Below are positions 11,701 through 24,088 of a stretch of 64,000 nt of DNA, piece after piece (the first letter of the stretch is position 1; each line of letters begins with the position of its first letter). The stretch lies in NCBI GenBank assembly GCA_030267565.1, contig BRXU01000015.1, forward strand, positions 619,001 through 683,000, read 5' to 3'. This DNA is from Pleodorina starrii (Eukaryota > Chlorophyta > Chlorophyceae > Chlamydomonadales > Volvocaceae). The notes under the pieces were generated by a model, which worked only from the letters and a program-made list of their open reading frames with translations, was not told the origin of the DNA and made no database searches. Made by a program: the position numbers and the translations under genes.

Positions 11701-13476
11701 CCACGCGCCGGTCTTGGCCTGCACATGGACCTGCCATGCAGCGGAGATGTGGCGCTGCTGCGAGATTATCAGGTCCACCCTCGAAGGCACAGTCCCCTGG
11801 GCCTTGGGCGGTATGCCGCTCCCCACCCCACGAACGAGCGCGCCAAGCAGGCCCCGTATCAAGCACTGGTGCCTAGCCGTTTACCGTTCCTCCTGGTCGC
11901 ACGTGCCTCTCACACACGTAAATCCTGACCCGCCTCCCGCCGCGCCCCACCACGCCGCGACGCGCCGCGCCGCACCGATAGGGCAACCTCATGACGCTCG
12001 CCTGCGGCGACCAGTCGCCCTTCCGCGCCAGCCGCTTCTGGGCCGCGCACGTCGCGCAGGGCGCGCTGCTGCGGACCGCGCGCGAGGTGACGGCGGGTGT
12101 CGCCGCGCTGCACGCCGCCGGGCTGACGCACGGCGCGCTGCGGCCATCCAACGTGCTGCTGTCCGCCTCGGTCGCCGACCGCCGCGGCTTCGTGGCGCGC
12201 GTCGCGGACGTGGGCTCGGGCAGCCTCATCTACGCCGCGTCCAACCCGCTGGCATCGGGGCCCTGCATGGTGCTGCTGGCACCGGAGGCGCTCTCGGACG
12301 AGGCCGCGGAGGCGAGCCGCGCGGCGGACGTGTACGCGTTCGGCATGCTGCTGTTTGTGATGGCGGCGGGGGAGATGCCCTTCCAGGGGCAGCACCTGTG
12401 TGAGTGGGGCGGGGTGGGGCCAGTCGATCGGCCGGGGCGGCGGAAGGAGGAGGAGGGGAAGGCTTGCGGTTGGTTACTTTGCACGGTCTGGTTTCCTTCG
12501 CGCTCATCTCACACGAAAGAGGGGAAGGAAAGGGCGGGACTTCTTGGGTGAGCGGCAAATCCTGTGGGGGCGGAGAGGGGCGGGACTGGTCGGCACCAGG
12601 ACCCCATTACCCGGGCCGGCCCACGGAGCCGTCTGCAGTGTGCCATGCAGCGCAGCGTGCTCCGTATCGCTCTCTCGCGAACCCCTGCTGTCGTGGCGCA
12701 GCGCCACCGTGTTTTGGAGCCTTGACGCCCTAGACGTCCTGGCTTAGCGGTTCCCGCGGGCCGCCGGCCGCGGGAACAAGCGCGTCCTGGCGCCGCCCCG
12801 CCGCCGCCCTCAGTTTCCGTGCTCATGGCCGTGGCTTCCGAGGGCCTGCGGCCCGAGTGGCCCGCGGAGGACCACCCCCACCTGGAGCCCTTGTTCCGCC
12901 GCTGCGTGGCGCAGCTGCCCCAGGAGCGGCCCAGCTTCAAGCAGGTACCGTGCACACAAGGGCCGGGATTGCTGGGAGACGCCGGGTCGTTTTGGTTGGG
13001 ACAAACGAGCGGCCTTCCGGCCGCGGAGCAAGCGAGTCGGACCTGCTGTGCTGTCAGGACGAGACCCTACGGAGTGCTCGCGTGTGAGGCGGCTGTGGTA
13101 ATGAGCCGCCCAGAATCGCGACCTGCTTTGCGCAGACGTCGGTGTGGCGGCCGGCCGGTTGGTCTGCTTATGCGGCGACAGGAGTGAAACGTTTGGTTGA
13201 TCCGCCTACCGTTTGGTCAACGGTAACTTCGACTTTGTTACTTCGACGCGGTTCGTCGGTTTACACCCCTCCCCCTTTGACCGTCGCCCTACCCCTTGTG
13301 CGTAGATCCTTTCCGAGATCTGCGCACTGGAGCGTCGCCTCAAGCGGGAGAGGCGCGGCGGCGCTGCCACGGGGCGCGCCGGCAGAGGTGCCGCCCCGGC
13401 CCCTTCGGCGGCTGCGTGCCGCGGCGGCGATACCCCCGGCCAGGACGGCGGCACCGCGAGCCACAACGCCGCATGA
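8778..13476 (+). CDS. TKL-type protein pseudokinase with long low-complexity N-terminus
   Basis: Exons: 8778-9240, 9330-10376, 10745 to about 11023, about 11375-11533, 11982-12399, 12814-12944, 13306-13476. All joins are phase-compatible except exon 3/4, whose exact edges I could not settle (11023 or 11033 to 11375 or 11377). The first two exons give about 500 residues of Ala/Gly/Ser-rich sequence. The kinase domain then starts at GTLGGIWLG-DWRGMRVAVKL, spanning the exon 2/3 join, with LQHPNLLNVYDV, VVATVMEYCEMG, the loop THGALRPSNVLL, RVADVGSG, LLAPEAL, DVYAFGMLLFVMAAGEMPF and a final RPEWP...QERPSFKQ. That order is typical of TKL kinases. The VAVK lysine and the Asp of DVG are present, but HRD has become HGA and the loop Lys is Arg. 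Catalysis is therefore probably lost or weak, implying a scaffold or regulator. No signal peptide or membrane helix was seen. The exact start is uncertain. Confidence 0.7.
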
Positions 13477-14955
13477 GCGGCGTTTGGTGGCGACTGCGCC
13501 ACCCGCGGTTGAGGTCCCATGAACCGGCTCTAGGGTGCGCTTGCGTCACGCCCACGCCTGGCTCCGATGCGCGCGGTGCCGCTCCTAGTCGACGGACGGC
13601 GGCTTGCCAAGCCTGTGCCCGCCTGGGACAAGCGCCTTCGCCTTACGGCCCTGAGCCTGCCCCGGGTCGCACGCGTCGTCATAATCTCATATGCGCGCAC
13701 GTTCTATTAGCGATCGCGGGTTCAGCTCGGGTATTTGGATCCCTATCATTCAGCTCCATATGGCGCAACTCCCCTAGCATGCAGCTGTTTCTTACGGGTT
13801 AGGTAGCCGCTGAGCTGGCAGGGCGCCCCGGGCCATCGCCCGTGGCGTGTGCGGTGCTAGGATTCATGTTTACGTGATGTACGATAAGTGACGCTGGCTG
13901 AGGATTGAAGTTGGGATTGACGCGCGGGCAGAGGCTTTGCTTTCCCGGTGCGGCAACTGGTGTGCCCGCGCTTGCTGAAGTACTGCGCCAACGGAGGTCC
14001 GTTTTGGTGGCTGGCAGCTGGTGGATCCGTCTGTCTCGCGTGCGTCCATCGCGCTCCCCTCCCATCTTCTTTATTACCCTCCCGTGGTCCGGGGGCTGGA
14101 GCTCCTAGCGCAGGCCCGAGGCGCCGGCCGCGCATTGTTGCCAGGTCGGGCCCTAAAGCCGTAGGGCTGAAGCCCAATGTCACTTTGCGGCCTGGGCGGG
14201 TTGGGGGGTTATCACGCAGCTTTGCAGTTGTCACCCGGCCGGCGCGCGGTGGGTTGGGTTGATTCGTGTCGCTTACCGAAGCAACGAGGCGAGTGGGGAA
14301 GTGGCTGGAACCAACATTGGCGATAGGCCACTTTGGATGCTTGTGGTTGTGTTCAGGATTGCGTTTTGCACGGCTAGAATGAACGGCACTAGCACTTGCA
14401 AATATGGTGCCTGGGGGGCTGTAGCCTGGGGGGCTGTAGCTTAGATGCCATAGACTGGAGGGCGGAGGCATTGGGCTCGTTCGGCGTTCTGGCCCCGCAG
14501 TCTGTTTGGGCTCGCGCCAGAGGGATCCAGCAACAGGGATCCAGTAGGCGGATGGGTGTGTGCGCGTGTGAACTGCTTCCCTCCTGTGCTTGGGACGGCT
14601 CTGTGCCGCTGGCCCGTGCTGGTCTCGTTTCGATTTCACGTGGTGGTGTTATCTGTGCCCTTTGGCACGTGGTGGAGGATCCCACCAATATTCTTTGAGC
14701 CGGCTGTGCTCGCAACATGCGTGCAGGCCGGCTGTGCTCAAGAGCGCGTGCCCGCCCTAGTGCCCTTGCTGGGCACAGTTGCGAGCGGGAAATTGTCCCG
14801 TGCCATGCTAACAAGGTCAGGGCTCGGCCATGAACAGGTGGACTTGAGGGCTTGGGGAAGCCGCGGGGGCTGCGGCAGCGGTTGCGGTCCTTTTCCTAAT
14901 GTGCCTGCGAAGAACTTCAATCATACCTAGTTTGTGTTAGCCCCCCGCCGGTTTC

Positions 14956-14981
14956 CTGCGCATGCCTCGAGGCATGCGCAG
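14956..14981. other. 26-bp perfect palindrome
   Basis: CTGCGCATGCCTC at 14956-14968 is followed immediately by its exact reverse complement to 14981, with no spacer. Its role is unknown; it could extrude as a cruciform or be a protein-binding site. Confidence 0.9.
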
Positions 14982-17178
14982 TAGGGGAAGTTGGTGGTCG
15001 AACTTGCGTAGTGGGCGCGCGGGCCAGCGCTCCGGATGTCGTACAGCGGTGCGGCCCGTGTGCGCCCACATCAGCACGCGGTCTTGAGTAACAATTCTTT
15101 TGGCAGCAATCCCCGTACAATTCCTTTGAATTGAACAGCGGCTAGAAGCGCACCTCATTATTCTATTTGCGCCTTGTGCAGTAGGCACGGGTTGTTGGGC
15201 CCGTTGGGTTGTGGGGGCCCCAGCTGTTGGGTTTTTGAGGGCCGGGAGCTTTCGTCATGTCCCCCGGCCTCCCGTGCTTTGGTTCATCCCTCGCTGCGTT
15301 TCTTACTGTTGCACCGGCAGCACTGGCAGCCTGCCTTTGCTGTGTCATGGCTATGGCTATGGCGTTGGTTTGAGGCGTGTTGATTATTCTGATTAAGCTG
15401 GCGGCGTGTGGGCCGCCCTGGTTGTGTGTAGCTGTGTTGATGTGCGGTGGCGCTGTTTGACGGAGCACTTACTTTGCTGCTTCACGGTTGTCCAGCAAGC
15501 AGGCGGCGGCAGTGCTTGAGGTTGCATTGCATACTGTTGTGGCGGCGTGGCCGTTTTTCCCATGCCGTTTCCGCCGTTTCATGCATGTGTTCTCCTTCCG
15601 GCGGGTTGTTATCATTGTCGGGCTGTTAGCGACATCTTTTTCAAGGCGATGAAGGAAATGCTGTATGAGTCAAGTGTGGCAAGGAGAAAGACATGCAGGG
15701 AGGGACGTGTGCAGAGGAGAGACCCCGGTGGGCTGTTGGTTGGTGCGTCGTGGTGGACCCCATAGTGTACGGCGTCGTATACGATGGGATTGCGTGGACC
15801 AAGGGGGCGGTGGGGTCCCAATGGTCAAAATTGGCATCTGCAGTCGCGAGTTTATTTCGACAGCCGCGCCTGGTTTGTTCAGGCCATGTGGTATCACCGC
15901 CGGGCTGGAGCTCGTCAATGTTTTCGAAGTCACGTGAAGGCTCGTGGGGAAAAAATCAGGTGGGAAACAGTCTGTCTGCCGGCCCTGCATGGCGGCGGAC
16001 CGTGTGGCTTTCATGGCGTTTCGGTTTTGTCGTTTCTGTGGTGATTGCTTTTGTCAAATGTCGCGTAAGGGCGCATCGTACAAATGGGATAGATGGCGTG
16101 GGCGTATGTCACTGTGCGTGCATGCCGGGTGTTGAAACTGAAAATGTTTAGACGAAGAACGGTGAAGGGAATGTGAAATGAAGAAAGGCTGCGCTGGGGC
16201 GCAAAATCGAGGGGAGAGGACCACGGGTCGCGGCTCCTGGGCGTCGAAGCAGTTTGGTGTCCTGATTTTGCGGGTTGTCTGAACCTCGCGACGGTCTGCC
16301 GAGTTAAAGTAATGGCCGCGTTTATTGCACTTTGGATGAGATGCGTGGCTTTTTAGCCAGAAGCCCCAGCCGGGGTCTTGCGATGGGCGCATAGGGCCTC
16401 ACGGCCCAACTCCGAAGGCCTGCCGCCTGCAGGCCTTCACTTATCCGTTTACGGTATTGGATAGTGCGCAACCAGCAGGGTTGTTTATGTCGATAGGCTG
16501 ATGTGATGTGTTGTGGTATGATGCCTGCCATCGCGCCGCTGACGTGCCGATGGCCATACCGGTATGTCAATGAACACCATGGCGGGTCACCTGCCGGTAC
16601 ACGATGTCGGCGATTGCAGAGACTAATCTCACTACACGACGTTTTACTTGCCGGAGTGATGCGGCGACCCTCGTAGCACAAGCAGCACGGCAGCGCTTTC
16701 CCTGGGTCCTTGACTATGGCAGAACATCCTCCCTCAGCGAGCGCAGTGCAGGTTCGCACCCAGCGCTGAAACCCCTGCCAGACAGCTTGCGGCGTGTACC
16801 CAGCCCGGCTGCAGGGTGGGAGGAATGGATGCCCACTTTGGATGCCCCACGGAAGAGCAGTCGGCTTTATATGTTGCGCCTGTTGTTGCTCACAGGACCC
16901 TGAGTCCATCAACGGTACACTCGGATGTGGAGTGAACAACACTGTACATGTTAATCGGGGCTGTGGCATTCGGCACGACGGGCAGCGGAGGGGAAGGACG
17001 TCGGCGCTTTAGGGCTACCGTCTACGGGAGCACGTAGGGCGCTGCTACCATATTACCTTGACTTGGCATCTGACTTACCCTATTGGAAGTTTACAGCAAA
17101 TCCCAGGCTAAGGACTTGTGTAAACCCGGAATATTGTGACGGCGGGCGGGGCCTGTGGCGCTGTGGGGCTTCCCGGCT

Positions 17179-17228
17179 GGGAGGGTTAAGCACCCGCGGG
17201 AGGGTTAAGCACCCGCTTAAGCACCCGC
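17179..17228. repeat. 19-bp tandem repeat, 2.6 copies
   Basis: The unit GGGAGGGTTAAGCACCCGC occurs at 17179-17197 and 17198-17216, followed by a partial copy at 17217-17228. It lies about 330 bp upstream of the next start codon, so it sits in a promoter-proximal position. Confidence 0.85.
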
Positions 17229-17552
17229 GGCCAGCCTTCTACAGGCACGGCAGGTGCGGAAACTTGGAAACGTTTGATCTGTCTCAGCCGCGTCCGTAAC
17301 GTAGCTGTGGGTTAGTTGCCCCAGGTGCAAGCTTGCGACAGAAAGTACTGTACGGCGGCGCCCAACTGAGTCACGGGCTTTTTGTAGTGTTACCCTTACA
17401 GTTCATACAGTTGTTTTCATTGATTTGTTGTTGCTGTAACGCTGTACACCTTTCATGTGTTCGTAACCTACCAGCACCCAGGGAACGCGCACCTCAAGAA
17501 CACGCCTTGAGAATGCCACAGAACGTCACCCAATAACTGTCGTCTTAAGAGT

Positions 17553-20500
17553 ATGTTGCACAGGAGACAGCTAGCGCAGAGCGGCAGGAGTGGATGCGTG
17601 CTTAGCGGACGACCGTCTTCAACCAAGCGAGGCATTGTGGTCGCAGCAGCTGGGCGATGGACGCTTGGAGGCCTACTTGATGTTATTCGCAACTCACCCT
17701 TTAAGCAGGTGCCCACATGGAAGATTGCGCGTCGCTGTCGGTTCTGTTGTCTCTTGAGAATAATCCTGCGGCACTTTTGGGCGCTGACTAGCACTTCACG
17801 CCCTTCAGGTTTTCCCACAACCTGCAGCAAAAGATGGCTTGCAGCGCGTGGTGGAAAGCGAGCCCGTCCGTCTCGCCCTGCCGCCAACGTTTCAAGGCCT
17901 CAACCCGGACCTTGTGGTCTTGCTGGACCCTAAGCACGACCGCCTCGTGTACCTTTTGAGCGTCGACGAAGCTTCAAATGTGGATGCCGTCGCAGGACAG
18001 GTACGCAAGCCGGGGAGCTTCACACCGTCGCCCCCTTATTCCGGCCGTCGTGCAAACCTGCCTTCGTGCGTTCCCCACCCCGCGCCACACATCCTTGGCC
18101 ACAACCCGTCGCAGCGCGCCGCATTCCCTGCCGTCGTCTTCTCTTGCACCTACCTCCAGTGCCCTGCTCCGTTAAATTGCCCGCGCGTCCCCGGAAATTT
18201 CCTCGCCACAGCTGTGCCCCTTAACTAGCGGATGCCCCTTCCCTTTCCCTTCCGCAGCTACGCAGCCTCTTGCGGGCAACTGCTGCACCGTACGTTCACC
18301 TCATGGCACTGCCGGCCGCCCTGCGAACCGGGCTGCTTCGGAAGGTGTGCCGGTGCCGTTATGCCTGTTGGTCATGGGGTCGTGCCGTGGCCTCAGTCGA
18401 GCGCGTCCTCGCCTTCGCCGGCGAAAAAGCTGTGCATCGCCACCGGCGCCCACCGACCCAAGCAGAGGCCCCCCACTCTGGAGCCTATGTGTTGTCGCGC
18501 CCTGCCCATTACGACGCGCCGGAGGCAGAGGCGCAGTGGCTGGACCGGGGCCGAAATATACGTTCCTCCCTCGGCAGCGCGGCCAACAGGTTGTGCTCGG
18601 ACCTGTGGCGCCTCGCCTCGGGCTCCCTGCTTTGTTGCCTGTCGGTATAATTAAGAACGCCGTTTCCTCAAATTTGCCGCTTATATCAGCCCGCAACCCC
18701 ATGTGCCGCATGCCCTGTCCCAGCACCCCGGCGGGCGACCCATCCTGTCGAGCGTACCGCTTCCGGCGGAGGTAGCGACAGCCTTGCAGCAGCAGGAACA
18801 GCAGCAGCAGCGGAGCGCCGGCGGACCACAGGACGCGGAGCAACGCCCCGCCAGCAGTGAGGGCGGTTCCGGAGCGGCGGAATGGCGGGCGTCGCGGGAG
18901 TGGGCGCCTGGCGGCGTGCTGGAGTTCCTGTACGGCCATTCAAAGCTGCAGCCCGGAGGCGGGCCGGCGGAAGGCGCGGGCATGGGAGCGGCGGAGGCCG
19001 GTCGGGGGGCGCTGTGCGACGATGGCGATTCTATCATCGAGGCTCGGGATGTTCCGGACGAGGTGCTGTCCCGGCGGAGGAGGGTGGACAGCTTCATGGC
19101 CCATCGCAAGGTGCGTCTTCGCGGCTGGGGCTGTACGTGACGGGCTGGGCTGGGATAGGGTATGGGGGCGAGGTGGGCCTTGGGAGGGCCGCGTTGCCGG
19201 GCTGAGCCAGGGCCGAGTGTGCATGGGTGCTTGGGCCCGCCCTAGGGAGGCAGGGTACGTTGGGCGTGGTGGGAACGAGTTTGGAGGCGGGAGGGGCGGA
19301 GGAGGGAATGCTTGTGCCCGATCAGCAGCGCCCCGTGATACCAGCAGCAGCGGCCCGCGAAACAAAGCAAAAGCATGAAGGTCGAAGGGCGCGGCGAGCC
19401 CAGGCCGGAAAGCTGGGTCCGAGGCGGTGCTGGCGGGTCGAGCTGGGATCAGGCCGTGCGTCAAGGGCGACCATGGGGCGTTTGGTAGGGCTGGGATAGG
19501 GCTCATGAGGTAGAAGAGGCGTGGGCAGGAAAGGGGCATTGCGTGGCAAAACTCCGTAAGCTGTTGGGCGCTAGGAGTGCTGCTTGGCTGGGCTGGGCGC
19601 CGCCCTGTTCAGCGATGGTTAAGCAGGCAGGCCCCGGCGGTTTCCCAGCATTCACTCCACAGCTTATAGTTTGAATCCTTTGCACACGCTGTTCGTGCCT
19701 TGGCTGCAGGGCGCCTCCGCGCGCGTGGCGCGCCGCAGGAGCGAGCACACGCCGTACAGGTTCGGTTGGCTTATCGAGGGCTTTAACAGCCCGGACCCGC
19801 TGAGCGTCGTCGCGGCGACGCCCAACATGATCCTCATCCGGAACAACGTCGACGCGAACCTGGAAGTGTGAGTGGGGCCGGCCGGCACCTGGGACACGGA
19901 TGGGGCCGCCGCCGCGCGAGCATGAACTCGCGAAACGGGACAGGGTCAGGACCGGGGATGGGGAAGGAACACGCGGCGACGCGTTAACGGCGACGAGCTG
20001 CGCGCTACGTGCGGCGTCAACTTCCGTGCTGCATGGGTCGTTGCTGTCCTGCCTGCCTGATCAATCCGGGCGCCCATTCTGCGCCCTGCATGAGATTCAC
20101 AACTGGGTTTCTGGTGTTCGAGCTTTATTAAGGTTGCACGCATTTTGCAGAGCCCTTCCCAACGGTGTGCCCTGTCCATCTGGCTCCGCCGCCGGGGCGC
20201 CATCCGCGTAATGCGCCTCGCAGTGACGTCGTGCAGGATGGGCTGGAGCAGTTGTTTGGGGAAGAGGGCGACGATGGCGTTATCGTGGACGCTGGCGCAA
20301 GCGCGGCGGCGATGATTGCTGCCACGGCGGCTGCTGCTGCTGCCGCTGCTGCGGCAGCGGCAGCAGCGGCGAAGCAAGAGGAGGAGAAGAAAGGGGGCGG
20401 GGAGGAGGACGAGGAGGAGGACGAAGAGAAAGAGCCGGAGAGCTTCGCAGCGATGCTCAAGGTGCGCTGCAGCCCGCCGCCGTGTTTACTAGGCGCGATT

Positions 20501-23500
20501 GAAGGGCTTGTGCAAAGGGGGTGAAAGGCGGAAGAGATAATCAACCAGCAGACGGAGGTATTTTGCTGCGAAAGTTGCTTTCCTGCTTCCGCATGGTACG
20601 GAGGCATTATCATTCGAGTAGCGAAGGGCGGGTTCAAGGTTTTTTTGGGATGGATGAGGGGTACGGTTCGGGGGCATGCTTGGACAGGCGCGAGGCGTGC
20701 CACGGACGCCAGTTGGCGGTCAGCAGGGAAGTGGTTGCGCACGCAGCGCTCACGGTTCACCCGCCTGCCTGGAGGGGGGTCAGGGACCCACGGGAAGTCG
20801 GGAATTGTGCGATGCCCGAGCCTGGCCCGAGCGCTGTCTTTCGGTCCGAGCGGCTAAAGCTGCGACAGCAGCAGCGGCTGTTTGTTACTGCTTCATTTGG
20901 CTGCAGCGCCAATGCCTAGTCTCATCCATAAGGTGCACCGGTGCCGGTCGTGTATGCCGCGTTCAAGCCGCCTCAATGTTAGCCCCGCGGCTCGCCCGTG
21001 CCCGACGCAGGCCTTCGGCATGATTGACAGCGACAGTGACGATGACGAAGATGACGACGATAACGAACCGGTCGTTATAATGAAGCTTGACGACGATGAG
21101 GAGGAGGAGGATGGGGAGGAAGAGGAGGAAGAGGGCGAGGAAATAACGCCGGCCGCCCTCATGGCCCTCCTGGGGCGGCAAGGGCGCTTCCGACTGCTCC
21201 GGCCGGATGTGCTGGAGCTCGCGGATGACGACGATGACAAGGCTGAGGAGGACGACAGCGACGACGATGACGATATTGAGGCGATGGCGGAGGGTGAGAA
21301 GGACGACGAGGGCGAGGAGGAGGGCGGAGAGTTGACGCAGGCTGCTGTCATGGCCCTCCTGGCGCGGCAAAACGGCTTTCGGCAGCTCCCATCGGGCTTG
21401 TTCGTGCCCGCTGATGCCGTTGACGACGAGGACGGCAGCGACGATGAGGACGGCAAGGTGGCAGCGAAGGAGCAGGAGGCGGAGGAGGAGGATGGCAGTG
21501 GTATGACGACGGCCGCCCTCATGTCGGTCCTTGGGCGGCCAGGGCCCTTCCGGCAGCTGATACCCGGCGTTTTCGCGCGCGTCAAAGACGACGACAACGG
21601 CGACAGCGATGACTCTGACGATGATGATGATGGCGATGGCGATATTGACTGGGCCGTCCCCGACACGCTGGACGTGCAGCTGTCGCCGGGGCCCATGGGC
21701 TGGACCGCGTCGCTGCGGCTGGGGCGCGAGGACGGCAAGGGAGGCGAGGGCGGCGCAGCGGCCGCGGCTGGGCGACAGTCGCTGATCGAGTCGCTGCGAG
21801 GTGAGAGAGCGGCGGTAGAGAGCTGCTGGGGTTTGAGGTGGGCGTGGCAGTTGCGGTTGCGGGACACGGGGGGCCCTGCTGTCGCCCCCTTGCGCCTTCG
21901 CAGCCCTGCGGGGGCAGCATGAGTATGGGAGGCAAGCACGCGTCGCTCTTGCGCCTGCGAATACGCGCGCAGCAGCCGCAGCCTGCAAAATGATCCTGCA
22001 AAGCCCACCTAAGACGTGTCCCTCGCGTCCGACCTGTTTGCAGCGGACGCGGAGTACCTCCAGAACATGGGCCGCCTGGAAGCCTTGTGGGAGCGACAAG
22101 CGCGGGAGGACACCGGTCAAGGACCGCAGCCCGAGCCCGAGCAGCGGTCGCAGGAGTCTGGGAGGGCCGCCCTGCCGCCGTCGCCGGCGACGGCGGCGGG
22201 CCAGGAGGGCAGCAACAGCGGCGAAGGCGGCGGCAGCTCGGGGAGCCTGGAGGCCGACTGGCGGCAGGCGGAGATCCGGGCGGCCGCGTCGGCGGGCTCC
22301 ACTGGCCGGGCGCTCAGGGCACTTCCGTCGGGCGAGGGGATAAGCGCCGCGGCGGCGCGGGGTGTGGTGCCAACGGACCGCCTGATGGGGCCTCCCAGGC
22401 GCCCTGGGACTCCCGCGGCGTCTCGGACCGACGATGGCGGTGAAGAGGACACTGAGGGTGAGGGGCCGACGGGCAAGCGGGCGGCGGCGAGCGGCAGCGA
22501 TGGGGAGGGGCGGGGACCGTCGCCGTCCAGCTCGTTGGCCGCCGCTCCGAAACAGCACCTTGGAAGCGGCGCGCCGTCCGCATCCCCGGATCAGGAGGGC
22601 TTTGTGGCAAGCACGAGGTCACGGAGAGGGGCCACAGCGGAGGGGCCTTCTCGGAGGAGCATGGCCGGCACCGACGTCGTCGCCGGCGGCGCTACAGCCC
22701 CAGATGACGGCAGCCCGACGACCATGCCGGCGCCCTCAGATGACGGCGAGGCGGACGCGGGCGCGGAGGGGCCGCCGGCGCCAGTGCGACCCACGGGTCG
22801 GTCTCGCATGGTCAGACGGCCCCGCTTGCGGATGCGGCCAGCCCGGCAGCCGCCGCCAGGGCCGCCGGGGCGGGACGGCGAGGCGAGCACGGCCTTGGAC
22901 GCAGCTGACAATGTTGCTGCATCCACTTCCGCGGGGCCTGCCCCGACACCGGAGGCGGCCAAGGCCTCACACGGGCCATCCTCTGCATCCGCCGCCGCGT
23001 CCGACGGGAACAGTAGCAGCAGCAGCTCTGAGGGCGTGATGGCCATTCCCGCGTACCGGCACCTGAGACACACCAATGGCGCCGGCGCGGACGCTGGCGC
23101 CACAGGCAACGGCGGCCGGATGCTGTGGAGCCGTGCGGGGCCTGCGGCGCCGGCGCCGCAGGGCGCCGGCAGCGCCGCGGGCGCAAGCAGCGGCTTGCCG
23201 CCGGAGGCCGCCGGCTACGCCGCCCTGGACATGGAGCAGCTGGCGCAGTTCGTCCTGGGCCGGCAGGCGAGTCCGGAGGAAGTCCAGGAAATGGCGCGGG
23301 CCGTAGCGCAGTCGGAGGAGGTTGAGGAGGTCATCAGCAGCCTCACAGCCCAGCAGCCGCAGCACGGCCCGCAACAGCAGCAATGGCACGGGGCGCTGGG
23401 CTTCGGGAGCCTTCCGCACCGGCGGCCCTGGCGCCGGCCCGGCACACCGCCGCCCTCCCTGCGTGAGACGCTGGGTATGGGCCGCAGCCGCCGCAGCGTC

Positions 23501-24088
23501 ATCATGCCGCGGCGCCGGCGGCTCCGCATTCCCGCACAGGTGCTGCGGCTGGCGGCGAAGCGGGGGCCACACGCACCGGGGCCGACGGGTGGCGAGGCTG
23601 GCTCGGAGACTCCCGGCCGGGCGGCCGACGAGCCCGCGCAGGCGCCAGCGGAGCGGCGCAGGTTGCTATCGGGGCTGATGCTGCGCCGGCTTGGCCGCAA
23701 GGGAGAGGCGGACGCAACGCCGGCGCCAGCTGCTCAAGCAGCTGCTGCGAGGCAGCAGCAGCGACAGGAGCAGAAGCAAGAGACCGCGAGCCAGGAGGAG
23801 CTCGCAGAGGCAATGGTGGGCGCCCTCCGTGCTGCATCGCCGCTTGAGCGACAGGCGGTGGAGGCCCTGGTTGCCTTCCTGCGGGGCCGGCGCCACCAGC
23901 AGCAGCAGCAGCAGCAGCAGGCGGTCGCAGAGGTGCTCCGAAGCCGGGCCGGCTTGCCGGGCCTGGTCCGCGGTCGGGATGCGGTGGTGGTTCTGCCCAG
24001 GTCCCTCTTGGAGGCCACGGCTGGCGCGTGGCATGAACAGGAGCTGCGGCTGATGCATGAGGATTACCGGATCGGGCGCGCGGGCTAG
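17553..24088 (+). CDS. Large protein of unknown function with plastid-transit-like N-terminus and acidic triple repeat
   Basis: Eight phase-compatible exons: 17553-17708, 17809-18000, 18258-18344, 18724-19110, 19710-19865, 20237-20461, 21011-21800, 22014-24088 (about 1355 residues). The first 38 residues are rich in Arg/Ser, lack acidic residues and end GIVVAAA, like a volvocine chloroplast transit peptide (inference). A compact region follows (LVVLLDPKHDRLVYLLSVDE, then RSLLRATAAPYVHLMALPAA), later HTPYRFGWLIEGFNSPDP and PNMILIRNNVDANLE. I do not recognise these. Exon 6 has an Ala run and a Glu-rich tract; exon 7 has three copies of a repeat separated by Asp/Glu runs. Exon 8 is Ala/Gly/Ser/Pro/Gln-rich and disordered-looking until a more ordered end (LERQAVEALVAFLRGRRHQQ, LRLMHEDYRIGRAG). 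Exon 4's start was chosen because 18724 keeps the frame; acceptors at 18656 and 18690 do not. Function is not inferable. Confidence 0.65.
21142..21582 (+). repeat. Three copies of a 26-residue protein repeat with acidic linkers
   Basis: Within exon 7 the pattern (I/L/M)T-x-AA-(L/V)-M-x-(L/V)L-x-R-x3-FR-x-L occurs at about 21142-21220, 21334-21412 and 21505-21582. Examples are ITPAALMALLGRQGRFRLL, LTQAAVMALLARQNGFRQL and MTTAALMSVLGRPGPFRQL. The copies are also similar at DNA level. Each is followed by a run of Asp/Glu codons. Confidence 0.85.

Larger units (their letters stand above)
13477..17552. other. Intergenic region with 3' UTR of the pseudokinase gene
   Basis: About 4 kb with no gene I can support. 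Open frames are short and none splices into a recognisable protein. It contains a 26-bp perfect palindrome (14956-14981), several short direct repeats near 14400-14730, and a 19-bp tandem repeat at 17179-17228. The last few hundred bases should hold the promoter of the gene starting at 17553. Confidence 0.4.
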
